Below, one piece after another: positions 51,101 to 57,987 of a stretch of 64,000 nucleotides of DNA; positions within the stretch are counted from its first letter, which is position 1; every line of letters starts with the position of its first letter. Origin of the DNA: Bacillota bacterium. GTDB taxonomy: Bacteria > Bacillota > Clostridia > Lachnospirales > Lachnospiraceae. Location of the stretch: positions 124,001-188,000 of the forward strand of contig JAEWSH010000051.1 in NCBI GenBank assembly GCA_023398375.1. Reading direction: 5' to 3'. Both the position numbers and the translations under genes were made by a program. Below the pieces are notes generated by a model. The model was not told the DNA's origin and searched no databases. It worked only from the letters and a program-made list of their open reading frames with translations.

Positions 51101-52382
51101 TCATATCCTGGCCGCCAATATCAAGGATACAGTCAACTTTAGGGTCAAAGAAAGCAGCTGCATAATAATGGGCTACTGTTTCGACCTCACCGTCGTCAAG
51201 AAGGAATGCTGCTTTCATGAGAGCTTCACCGTAACCAGTTGAACAGGAGCGGACAATCGTGGCATCAGGTGGAAGTAATGTATAAATCTCCTGTATAGAG
51301 GAGATAGCAGTACGTAACGGGCTGCCGTTATTACTGCTATAAAAAGAGTAGAGCAGTGTACCATTTTCACCAACCAAAGCAACTTTCGTAGTGGTACTTC
51401 CGGCATCTATTCCAAGATAACAATTTCCTTTATAGTCTTTTAACTCACTTTTCGCAACTTCATGACTTGCATGTCTTGCCTGAAAGGCATCATAATCTTC
51501 ATTGGAAGCAAATAACGGCTCCATCCGGGCTACTTCAAATTCCATTTTGATATTGGAAGACAGCTTATCAACCATTTCAGATAAAGTGAAATGGACTTCT
51601 TTTTTGAAACTAAGTGCAGAACCAATTGCTGCAAACAAATGGGAATGGCCTGTCTCAATAATATGTTCTTCATCTAATTTTAAAGTACGGATAAATGCTT
51701 CTTTCAATTCTGACAGGAAATGAAGAGGCCCGCCCAGGAAAGCAACATGCCCGCGAATTGGCTTGCCACAGGCAAGACCACTGATTGTCTGATTGACCAC
51801 TGCCTGAAAAATAGAAGCAGACAGATCTTCCTTGGTAGCTCCTTCATTAATTAACGGCTGGATATCTGACTTGGCAAACACACCGCAGCGGGCAGCAATT
51901 GTATATAAAGAATTATAATTTTTTGCATATTCATTTAATCCGGTCGCATCTGTCTGTAGCAGGGAAGCCATTTGGTCGATAAAGGAACCTGTACCGCCGG
52001 CACAAATACCATTCATACGTTGTTCTACGTTACCGCCTTCGAAATAGATGATCTTTGCGTCTTCGCCACCTAATTCAATGGCAACGTCAGTTTTCGGTGC
52101 TGTTGCCTGCAGAGCAGTAGATACCGCAATTACTTCCTGAACAAATGGGATACCTAAGTGATTGGCAAGTGTAAGACCACCGGAACCAGTAATCATTGGA
52201 TGCAAGGTAATATTACCTAATTTTCCAAAGGCCTCCTGTAATAAATCAGATAAAGTTTCTCTTATATTTGCAAAATGTCTTCTATAGTCTGAAAATAGTA
52301 ATTGATGGGCATCGTCTAAAATTGCAATTTTTACTGTAGTAGAACCAATATCAATCCCTAGAGTATAGTTATTTGTACTCAT
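48144..52382 (-). CDS. Giant acyl-CoA dehydratase activase-like protein (two BadF/HgdC domains, DUF2229, HgdB-like)
   Basis: 1,412 residues; start follows GAAAGGG. First ASKHA ATPase domain (about 1-260): 'GIDIGSTTVKIAIL', 'ELGGEDAKIIYFEGG', and the Fe-S cysteines in 'GICAGGTGSFIDQM' and 'AARCGVFAKSDIQ'. Second ATPase domain (about 320-590): 'GIDAGSTTTKVALVG', 'DIGGQDMKCIKI', 'EACSSGCGSFIETFAKSL'. Then Cys-rich 'KCKGCTNSCRL', a DUF2229 domain with 'LAGRPYHIDPEINHGIPELI' (about 870-890), and an HgdB/dehydratase-like C-terminus. HgdC-type activators drive an electron into 2-hydroxyacyl-CoA dehydratases with ATP. The fused protein is widespread in Clostridia, but its substrate is unknown. No separate dehydratase subunits are adjacent. 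Confidence 0.92.
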   Translation of the reverse strand: MSTNNYTLGIDIGSTTVKIAILDDAHQLLFSDYRRHFANIRETLSDLLQEAFGKLGNITLHPMITGSGGLTLANHLGIPFVQEVIAVSTALQATAPKTDVAIELGGEDAKIIYFEGGNVEQRMNGICAGGTGSFIDQMASLLQTDATGLNEYAKNYNSLYTIAARCGVFAKSDIQPLINEGATKEDLSASIFQAVVNQTISGLACGKPIRGHVAFLGGPLHFLSELKEAFIRTLKLDEEHIIETGHSHLFAAIGSALSFKKEVHFTLSEMVDKLSSNIKMEFEVARMEPLFASNEDYDAFQARHASHEVAKSELKDYKGNCYLGIDAGSTTTKVALVGENGTLLYSFYSSNNGSPLRTAISSIQEIYTLLPPDATIVRSCSTGYGEALMKAAFLLDDGEVETVAHYYAAAFFDPKVDCILDIGGQDMKCIKIKNQTVDSVQLNEACSSGCGSFIETFAKSLNYSVQDFAKTALFAEHPIDLGTRCTVFMNSKVKQAQKEGADVSDISAGLAYSVIKNALFKVIKVSDASELGTQIVVQGGTFYNDAVLRSFEKIANCEAIRPDIAGIMGAFGAALIARERYQSEDHYKTTMLSIDRINTLEFSTSMAKCKGCTNSCRLTINKFTGGRQYISGNRCERGLGKQKNANNVPNLYEYKLERLFTYEPLPLDEAVRGRVGIPRVLNMYENYPFWYTFFTELKYQVVLSPSSTHKIYELGIESIPSESECYPAKLAHGHVTWLIKQGLDFIFYPSLFYERNEFEEANNHYNCPIVTSYSENIKNNIDEIGQGHINFKNPFMAFTNLTTVTEALVKAFPEIAHSEIADAAKKAWIELDAAHIDIQKKGEEVIQYLNETGKRGIVLAGRPYHIDPEINHGIPELINSYDIAVLTEDAVSHLAKPERPLIVSDQWMYHSRLYAAASYVKTTDNIDLIQLNSFGCGLDAVTTDQVNDILSRSDKIYTCLKIDEVNNLGAARIRVRSLLSAIQVRERKHQMRKLQSSAMNRVLFTEEMRKDNYTILCPQMSPIHFDILQSAFRASGYNLEVLNNDNKGAVDVGLKYVNNDACYPSLIVVGQIMEAVLSGKYDTSRLAIIMSQTGGGCRATNYIGFIRRALEKAGYPDIPVISISLSKLEMNPGFQLTPDLLLRLVYGAIFGDIFMRCVYRMRPYEVVPGSVNKVHAKWNQKCIAFVSRKHLSYHTFKKMCREMIAEFDQVEITDIKKPRVGIVGEILVKFSPVANNELVKLLESEGAEAVVPDLLDFMLYCFYNQIYKAEELGTSKKAAMVSKLGIKALELFRGTANRSFLKSKHFSPSAHITELVDYAKPIVSIGNQTGEGWFLTGEMLELIHDGVNNIVCTQPFGCLPNHVVGKGVIKELRRRHPMSNIVAIDFDPGASEVNQLNRIKLMLSTANKNLHK

Positions 52383-52429
52383 TTTTTAGCCCTTTCTTCT
52401 TATTAAAATGTTTTTCGAAATCTTTACAC

Positions 52430-52464
52430 ATTATACGACACTGTTCGTGAAAGTGCAACGAACA
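52430..52464 (-). promoter_or_regulatory. Promoter of the activase-like gene with overlapping inverted repeat
   Basis: On the minus strand TTGCAC (52458-52453), 17-base spacer, TATAAT (52435-52430). TGTTCGT (52442-52448) and ACGAACA (52458-52464) are perfect arms with a nine-base centre overlapping the -35 box and spacer, a likely repressor site of unknown owner. Confidence 0.6.
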
Positions 52465-52532
52465 AGTTATAAATCAAGTATAAAATAAATATGAAATCAA
52501 GGAAAACTTTTACTTAATTCTATTCACTCCGG

Positions 52533-52561
52533 TTTACTTTTAAAATAAGGAATGGTATTAT
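52533..52561 (+). promoter_or_regulatory. Promoter of the rhomboid-like/sigma-like operon
   Basis: TTTACT (52533-52538), 17-base spacer, TATTAT (52556-52561). It is 34 bases before the first ATG of the operon. Confidence 0.5.
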
Positions 52562-52594
52562 TTAGCTATTAAAGATTACATTTGGAGGACTATT

Positions 52595-53464
52595 ATGAAT
52601 TTTATCAATAAATTGGAAAGAAAATTTGGCAGATTTGCGATACAAAACCTGTCATTATGTCTGATCATCTGTTATGGTTTTGGATATGCCATAAATTTTG
52701 TCAATTCGGATTTTATTAATTTTTTATCTTTAAATCCTTATCGCATTCTACACGGTGAAATTTGGAGGATCGTAACATGGATTCTGGTACCGCCGGATAG
52801 TTTTGACATTTTTACACTTATTATGTTGTATTTTTATTATTCGATCGGAACCAGTCTGGAGAGAACGTGGGGAACATTCTACTATAATCTTTATATTTTT
52901 TCAGGAATGCTGTTTACGGTTCTGGGCTGCTTTTTGTTATATATCTGTATGCAGACAGGCATATTCGGTGCAGATTATCTGTCAGCTTACGGAAATGATG
53001 TTTATTACATTGTAGGCAGGATGTTCAGTACGTATTATATTAATATGTCAATCTTCTTGGCGTTTGCTGCCACCTTTCCGGAAGCGCAGGTCTTACTCAT
53101 GTTCATCATACCAATTAAAGTAAAGTGGCTCGGAATTATAGACGGCGTACTGTTGGCATATAGCTTCGTATTTGGAGGTTTTGTGACCAAATTTGTAATA
53201 GGGGCATCACTTTTGAGCTTTGTGGTATTTTTCCTGTTGACCAGGAATTTGAACCATTTGACACCAAAACAGATACACAGAAGGAACGTGTATAAGAATC
53301 AGGTGCGCAAGGCGACCGGGATTACAAAGCATAAATGTGCAATATGCGGCCGTACAGAATTAGATGATCCAAATCTGGAATTCAGGTTTTGTTCCAAGTG
53401 TGACGGTAATTATGAGTACTGTCAGGAGCACTTATTTACGCATGAGCATGTTAGGAGACAATAA
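52595..53464 (+). CDS. Rhomboid-like membrane protein with C-terminal zinc ribbon, probably not a protease
   Basis: 289 residues; ATG follows TTTGGAGGA. Six hydrophobic segments are seen. The layout 'LSLNPYRILHGEIWRIVTWILVPP', then 'LYFYYSIGTSLERTWGTFYYNLYIFSG' matches rhomboid/Derlin L1-loop and helix 2 (WR and ER motifs). The catalytic GxSG of active rhomboids is not found; the matching helix reads 'YYINMSIFLAFAATFPEAQVLLMFIIPIK'. The tail (about 245-289) is soluble with 'HKCAICGRTELDD', 'FRFCSKCDGNYEYCQEHLFTHEH', a zinc-binding unit. It is two bases upstream of a sigma-like gene, so membrane sequestration or recruitment of a partner is conceivable. Confidence 0.85.
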   Translation: MNFINKLERKFGRFAIQNLSLCLIICYGFGYAINFVNSDFINFLSLNPYRILHGEIWRIVTWILVPPDSFDIFTLIMLYFYYSIGTSLERTWGTFYYNLYIFSGMLFTVLGCFLLYICMQTGIFGADYLSAYGNDVYYIVGRMFSTYYINMSIFLAFAATFPEAQVLLMFIIPIKVKWLGIIDGVLLAYSFVFGGFVTKFVIGASLLSFVVFFLLTRNLNHLTPKQIHRRNVYKNQVRKATGITKHKCAICGRTELDDPNLEFRFCSKCDGNYEYCQEHLFTHEHVRRQ

Positions 53465-53466
53465 CA

Positions 53467-54207
53467 GTGGAAAGAGAAAAAGCATTTGCAGCCGCGTTGC
53501 AGGAGTTAATTGAACTTGCAAAAACACAGGGAAATGTGCTGTCAGAAGATCAGGTAAAAGAACCATTTCAGGATATGAATCTGGACAAAACGCAATTTGA
53601 ATTGATACACGAATATTTGAAACAGAATAAGATAGGTATTGATCAAGCCGTAGACCTGGAAGAATATCTGACGGAGGAGGATGTACATTATCTGGATCTG
53701 TATCTTGAGGAATTAAAGTCGCTGGAATACTGGACAAATGACAAAAAAAGAGAAGTTATGAGGCTTGCCATGAAAGGCGATGCGCAGGCTCAGACACAAT
53801 TGATAGAAGCTTATTTGACGGAGGTAGTGGAAATATCGAAGTTATATGCGGGTCAGGGCATATTGCTGGAAGACCTGATCGGAGAAGGGAATGTTGCGAT
53901 TACGCTAGGCGTTAAGATGCTGGAATGTGCGGAAGACATAAAAGAAGCAGAAGGAATGCTGGCCAAAACGATAATGGATGCAATGGAAAAGTATATCAGT
54001 GTAAATTTGGAATCTGATGAAGCAGATAAAAAAATCTTGGAAAAAATAAATAAGATTGCAGATTTATCAAAAGAACTGGCAGAAAGTATTGGCAGAAAGG
54101 TCACCATCGATGAATTGGTACGGGAATCTGAATATACAGAAGAAGAAATCATGGAAGTGATAGAAATAACGGCACATCACATGGAATATATTGAGGTTAC
54201 AGTATGA
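53467..54207 (+). CDS. Degenerate sigma-70-like protein (regions 1.1 to 3 only, no region 4)
   Basis: 246 residues; GTG start after AGGAGA. The order parallels SigA: region 1.1-like 'ALQELIELAKTQGNVLSEDQV' with 'EYLKQNKIGI' (1-60), region 1.2/2.1 'LDLYLEELKSLEYWTNDKKREVMRLAMKGDAQAQTQLIEAYLTEVVEISKLYAGQGI', core-binding-like region 2.2 'LLEDLIGEGNVAI' (about 138-150), then region 3-like 'KIADLSKELAESIGRKVTIDELV' (about 195-218). The aromatic promoter-melting and -10 recognition segment (2.3/2.4) is replaced by an acidic stretch, and region 4 is absent. It may bind core RNA polymerase but should not recognise promoters. It lies in a three-gene operon with a rhomboid-like protein. Confidence 0.8.
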   Translation: MEREKAFAAALQELIELAKTQGNVLSEDQVKEPFQDMNLDKTQFELIHEYLKQNKIGIDQAVDLEEYLTEEDVHYLDLYLEELKSLEYWTNDKKREVMRLAMKGDAQAQTQLIEAYLTEVVEISKLYAGQGILLEDLIGEGNVAITLGVKMLECAEDIKEAEGMLAKTIMDAMEKYISVNLESDEADKKILEKINKIADLSKELAESIGRKVTIDELVRESEYTEEEIMEVIEITAHHMEYIEVTV

Positions 54208-54247
54208 AGCCATAAGGCTGAATAAGAATGCAATGAGGGTAATGAGA

Positions 54248-54652
54248 ATGCAAATGAATCATGATAGCGATTATAAATATTTACTGGAAGATTTTTCAAC
54301 TATTTATATTGGAGCAAACTACTCTTATGAAGAGATTATGAATCATGAAACTGCTCCACTGAAATTTAAGGAGGCGGCAGTCAGGATATTTGTCCAAGAT
54401 TGTGATGAGCGAACAACGATAGCGGAACATTTGGCGAAGATGAAAGAGCAGGAAAAATCGCATATGATATATCGCCAGTTTAAAGTAAAGGTAAAAGTGA
54501 CTCAGCTAAAAAAAATGCAAAAAGGTTACGAAAGCAAACATTGTACATTTGATGAGTTCATGCGTCAGTATCAAATGAAAGTTGCCAATGGAGAATGCTT
54601 TGTAGAAGAAATCGTAATAAAGAAACTGCATTTATTTGGCTCGGCAGTATAA
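54248..54652 (+). CDS. Unknown protein, third gene of the sigma-like operon
   Basis: About 134 residues if started at the ATG at 54248, nine bases after GAGGG; starts at 54233 or a TTG at 54191 that overlaps the sigma-like gene are also possible. Features seen: 'DYKYLLEDFSTIYIGANYSYEEIMNHETAPLKFKEAAVRIF', a charged middle helix 'TTIAEHLAKMKEQEKSHMIYRQF', and a basic 'KVKVKVTQLKKMQKGYESKH'. No known family is recognised. Position suggests it works with the sigma-like protein. A very strong terminator follows. Confidence 0.75.
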   Translation: MQMNHDSDYKYLLEDFSTIYIGANYSYEEIMNHETAPLKFKEAAVRIFVQDCDERTTIAEHLAKMKEQEKSHMIYRQFKVKVKVTQLKKMQKGYESKHCTFDEFMRQYQMKVANGECFVEEIVIKKLHLFGSAV

Positions 54653-54663
54653 AAATTTTCATT

Positions 54664-54706
54664 AACAAACTACCTTGTGCTTCAGCACAAGGTAGTTTGT
54701 TCTTAA
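54664..54706 (+). terminator. Strong terminator after the sigma-like operon
   Basis: AACAAACTACCTTGTGC (54664-54680), loop TTCA, and its exact 17-base complement (54685-54701), followed by CTTAAG. One of the longest perfect stems in the window. Confidence 0.85.
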
Positions 54707-54734
54707 GATAGAAGAAACTTAAAAAGACTACTGT

Positions 54735-54807
54735 TATACTATTTTTCAGGCAACATAAACAGAAGCAGCCAGAATCGTGGCAGAAGGCAGACTTGTCTGC
54801 TATTTTT
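54735..54807 (+). promoter_or_regulatory. Extended -10 promoter and leader hairpin of the aminotransferase operon
   Basis: TGTTATACT gives an extended -10 (54735-54740). In the leader GCAGAC-TT-GTCTGC (54787-54800) is followed by TATTTTT, a terminator-like hairpin 14 bases before the ribosome site. It may be an attenuator. A nearly identical hairpin is at 21527. Confidence 0.55.
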
Positions 54808-54827
54808 AAGAAAAGAGGAAAATGATT

Positions 54828-56156
54828 ATGACAGGTGAACAAATCAAAAGCACATCAACAAAATATGTATTACAATCATGGAGCAAACAAAAGGGATTAA
54901 ATCCAATTCCCGTGGAAAAAGCAGAAGGCATCTATTTTTATGATTATGAAGGTAACAGATATACAGATATGTCATCCCAGCTTGTTAATCTGAATGTCGG
55001 ATATGGAAATAAAGAGATTGCAGAAGCAATCAAAACACAAGTCGATAAATTTAGTTTTGTTAGTCCGGCATATGCTGCTGAACCAAGAGCTGTATTAGCC
55101 AAAATGATAGTAGACCTGTTACCGGATAATTTTGGTAAAATTTTTTTTACGAACGCCGGTGCAGATGCCAATGAGAATGCGATTAAAATAGCAAAAATGT
55201 ATACGGGACGCCATAAAGTATTCAGTCGTTACAGAAGTTATCATGGTTCTTCCTTTGGAGCGGGCAATTTAACAGGTGAACCAAGAAGATATCCATTAGA
55301 ACCGGGTATTCCTGGATTCATAAAATTTTTCGATCCCTATCTATACAGAGAAAAAATAAACTTCGCATCTGAAGAGGAAGCAGCTGAGTATTATGTTGCA
55401 AAATTAAGAGAACAGGTTGTATACGAAGGATCGGACAGTGTGGCAGCGATTGTCATGGAGACCATTACAGGATCTAACGGTATTATTATACCGCCGAAAG
55501 GATATTTACAAGGCGTTCGTAAGATTTGTGATGAATTTGGAATCGTAATGATTTGCGATGAAGTTATGGCAGGATGGGGCAGAACTGGTACGATGTTTGC
55601 TTTTGAAAATTTTGATGTAAAACCGGATCTGGTGACTTTTGCAAAAGGTGTTACTTGCGGATACATCCAGTTAGGAGGAGTTGCTGTCAGCAGTGAGATC
55701 GCATCCTATTTTGATGACCATCTGTTATCCTGCGGTCTAACATATTCCGGACACCCACTCGCATGTGCAGCAGGTGTTGCCTGTGTAGAATACTATAAAA
55801 AATCAAATATTTTGGAACACGTAAATACAGTAGGAAAGGTATTGGCAGATATTCTTGATGGATACAAAGAATCACATCCATGTGTAGGTGATGCAAGACA
55901 TATCGGATTATTTGCCTGCGTGGAATTAGTGAAAGATAAGGCAACAAAAGAGCCGTTGGTACCTTATGGAAAAGATCCGGAAGGAATCATGGGTAAGGTT
56001 ATCGGTGAGCTGAAAAAGAGAAAATTCATGACATACGCGCATGAAAATATGGTTTTTATCTGTCCACCGCTCATTATTACAAAAGAACAGATGGAAGAAG
56101 AACTCGCTAAATTAGATGAAGTACTCTGTGTTGTAGATCATACATATTTGGTATAA
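54828..56156 (+). CDS. Class III PLP-dependent aminotransferase
   Basis: 442 residues from ATG at 54828, eight bases after AGAGGAA; the ATG six bases earlier is too close. Fold-type I marks: 'MSSQLVNLNVGYGNKEIAEAI', 'FFTNAGADANENAIKIAK', 'YHGSSFGAGNLTGEPRR', 'MICDEVMAGWGRTGTMFAFENF', PLP lysine in 'LVTFAKGVTCGY', and 'TYSGHPLACAAG'. Members transfer the amino group of an omega-amino compound (taurine, beta-alanine, GABA) to pyruvate or 2-oxoglutarate. The adjacent iron-type alcohol dehydrogenase would reduce the aldehyde product. The substrate cannot be read from the sequence; taurine or GABA are candidates. Confidence 0.92.
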   Translation: MTGEQIKSTSTKYVLQSWSKQKGLNPIPVEKAEGIYFYDYEGNRYTDMSSQLVNLNVGYGNKEIAEAIKTQVDKFSFVSPAYAAEPRAVLAKMIVDLLPDNFGKIFFTNAGADANENAIKIAKMYTGRHKVFSRYRSYHGSSFGAGNLTGEPRRYPLEPGIPGFIKFFDPYLYREKINFASEEEAAEYYVAKLREQVVYEGSDSVAAIVMETITGSNGIIIPPKGYLQGVRKICDEFGIVMICDEVMAGWGRTGTMFAFENFDVKPDLVTFAKGVTCGYIQLGGVAVSSEIASYFDDHLLSCGLTYSGHPLACAAGVACVEYYKKSNILEHVNTVGKVLADILDGYKESHPCVGDARHIGLFACVELVKDKATKEPLVPYGKDPEGIMGKVIGELKKRKFMTYAHENMVFICPPLIITKEQMEEELAKLDEVLCVVDHTYLV

Positions 56157-56204
56157 AATAAAAAATGTTTGGAGTGCTGCCCAAGCAGCAGAAATGAGGA
56201 AAAA

Positions 56205-57359
56205 ATGGCAAATCATTTTGGAATGCCGGATCATATTGTGATAGGCGAAAATGCATTGGAAGATGCAAAAGTATATTTAAATGAATGCGGAAAGAAGGCA
56301 TGTATTGTTACCGGAAAGCATGTAGTGAAATCCGATATGATGGCTAAGCTGGTAGAGGCATTAGAAGCATGTAATATATCTTATGTCGTTTTTGATGGCA
56401 TTACAGGGGAACCTACAGATATTATGATAGAACAGGGCATTCAGGTATATAAAGAGAATACGTGTGATTTTTGCATTGGTATCGGTGGAGGGAGTCCGTT
56501 GGATGCTGCAAAAGCAATTGCAGCAATGATCACGAATGAAGGAACAATTGCAGATTATATGGGACGTATGATTACAAAGAAGGTGCCACCGATTGTCGCG
56601 ATCCCAACAACAGCAGGAACCGGTTCGGAAGCAACTAAGATGACGATTGTTACAGATACGAAAAAAAATATCAAGATGTTATTAAAAGGTGATGTGTTAG
56701 TGCCGAATCTTGCCATTGTAGATCCGACATTTACCTTGTCGTCTCCAAAGTCTATTACAGCAGCAACAGGTCTGGATGCCTTGACGCATGCAATAGAATC
56801 TTATACTTCAAAAAGAGCTTTTTGCATGACAGATACACTTGCAATTGCTTCCATAAAGAGAATTATGAAATATTTACCAATTGCATACAGGAATGGTAAT
56901 GATGCAGTTGCAAGAGAACAAATGGCGATTGCGGCGCTCGAAGCTGGTGTATGTATTAATAATTCAAGCGTGACACTTGTACATGGCATGAGTCGTCCGA
57001 TAGGCGCGCTATTCCATGTGCCGCACGGATTATCCAATGCTATGCTATTGAAAGATTGTCTGACATTTGCATTAGACGGTGCCTATGACAGATTTGCAAT
57101 TCTTGGAAAAGAAATAGGCGTGGCAAGGACAGAAGATTCGGCGGAAACAGCTGCCGGGAATTTTCTGAAAGCAGTAGAAGAAGTATGCAAAGTATGTGAA
57201 GTACCTACATTCACATCGTATGGGATAAAAAAAGAAGATTTCTATAACCAAATGGACAAAATGGCAGGCGATGCGATTGCCAGCGGCAGTCCCTCAAATA
57301 CTAGAAAACAGGTTACGAAAGAAGATATGATAGAAATATATAAGAATAGCTTTGCGTAA
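56205..57359 (+). CDS. Iron-containing alcohol dehydrogenase
   Basis: 384 residues from ATG at 56205 after GAGGA; a longer in-frame start is not supported. Group III ADH pattern: 'CDFCIGIGGGSPLDAAKAIA' for NAD(P), 'AIPTTAGTGSEAT', and metal ligands Asp/His in 'TGLDALTHAIESY', 'HGMSRPIGALFHVPHG'. It reduces an aldehyde to an alcohol with NADH. Pairing with the aminotransferase suggests deamination of an omega-amino acid followed by reduction (for example sulfoacetaldehyde to isethionate, or succinic semialdehyde to 4-hydroxybutyrate). A small hairpin (TGCTGC-CCAA-GCAGCA at 56175-56190) lies before the start. Confidence 0.93.
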   Translation: MANHFGMPDHIVIGENALEDAKVYLNECGKKACIVTGKHVVKSDMMAKLVEALEACNISYVVFDGITGEPTDIMIEQGIQVYKENTCDFCIGIGGGSPLDAAKAIAAMITNEGTIADYMGRMITKKVPPIVAIPTTAGTGSEATKMTIVTDTKKNIKMLLKGDVLVPNLAIVDPTFTLSSPKSITAATGLDALTHAIESYTSKRAFCMTDTLAIASIKRIMKYLPIAYRNGNDAVAREQMAIAALEAGVCINNSSVTLVHGMSRPIGALFHVPHGLSNAMLLKDCLTFALDGAYDRFAILGKEIGVARTEDSAETAAGNFLKAVEEVCKVCEVPTFTSYGIKKEDFYNQMDKMAGDAIASGSPSNTRKQVTKEDMIEIYKNSFA

Positions 57360-57453
57360 CGGAATTCATTGAAATTTAATAGAAAGTTTCGGTACAGTTC
57401 ATTGTATTTTCTATTTTATTGTGTAATATATTACTATAGAAATATATGGAAGT

Positions 57454-57864
57454 ATGGTGATTGTGATGAAAGAAAAAATGATACGTTTTATGCAGGGACG
57501 CTATGGCGCAGACCAGTTTTCGAAATTTTTATTAGTGATAGCAATGATTTTTACGATATTTTCATTATTCATTGGAAAGCATTTTTTTTATGCGGTGGCA
57601 ATTGGATTATTATTATTTTCCTATATAAGAATGTTCTCCAAAAATTTCAATAAAAGGTATAAAGAGAATCAATGTTATTTAAAATATGCAAATATGCTAT
57701 CCGCATTATGGAGACACAGAAGGACAAAGATAGAACAAAGCATGCATTATCATATTTATAAATGTCCAAAATGTAAACAAAAAATAAGAATTCCCCGTGG
57801 AAAAGGAAAAATTGCAATTACCTGTCCAAAATGTCATAAAGAATTTCAGAAGAGAAGCTGGTGA
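57454..57864 (+). CDS. Small membrane protein with C-terminal zinc ribbon
   Basis: 136 residues if started at 57454; 57466 is an alternative, and neither has a strong ribosome site. Two adjacent hydrophobic helices span about residues 25-62 ('FLLVIAMIFTIFSLFI', 'FFYAVAIGLLLFSYI'), then a basic segment and a zinc ribbon 'YKCPKCKQKIRIPRGKGKIAITCPKCHKEF' with two CPxC knuckles. The ribbon faces the cytoplasm if the N-terminus is inside. Such proteins are common in Lachnospiraceae, but function is unknown. It is 94 bases after the alcohol dehydrogenase gene and ends in a terminator. Confidence 0.82.
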   Translation: MVIVMKEKMIRFMQGRYGADQFSKFLLVIAMIFTIFSLFIGKHFFYAVAIGLLLFSYIRMFSKNFNKRYKENQCYLKYANMLSALWRHRRTKIEQSMHYHIYKCPKCKQKIRIPRGKGKIAITCPKCHKEFQKRSW

Positions 57865-57885
57865 CGGTCGTCATCAGCTTTTTTT
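57855..57885 (+). terminator. Terminator overlapping the zinc-ribbon gene stop
   Basis: AAGCTGGTGAC (57855-57865), loop GGTC, GTCATCAGCTT (57870-57880), with one G-U pair, followed by a run of seven T. It contains the TGA stop of the zinc-ribbon gene. Confidence 0.9.
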
Positions 57886-57935
57886 AAAAGCACTCCGTGC
57901 AGGATGCGCACTGAGATTTATTTCCAATAATAGCA

Positions 57936-57964
57936 TTGCAAAATTAGGAAAAAATCTTTATAAT
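57936..57964 (+). promoter_or_regulatory. Promoter of the PucR-type gene
   Basis: TTGCAA (57936-57941), 17-base spacer, TATAAT (57959-57964), 24 bases before the ATG. Confidence 0.65.
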
Positions 57965-57987
57965 CAAGCGCAAAGGTGGTAGTAAAT

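Noticed and set aside
52442..52464. LexA SOS box
   Set aside because: The half-sites are GTTCG...CGAAC, the outward orientation, not CGAAC-N4-GTTCG.
54828..57359. Firm assignment as taurine-pyruvate aminotransferase and sulfoacetaldehyde reductase
   Set aside because: Family marks alone cannot fix the substrate, and no sulfite-lyase gene is in the window; kept only as a hypothesis.
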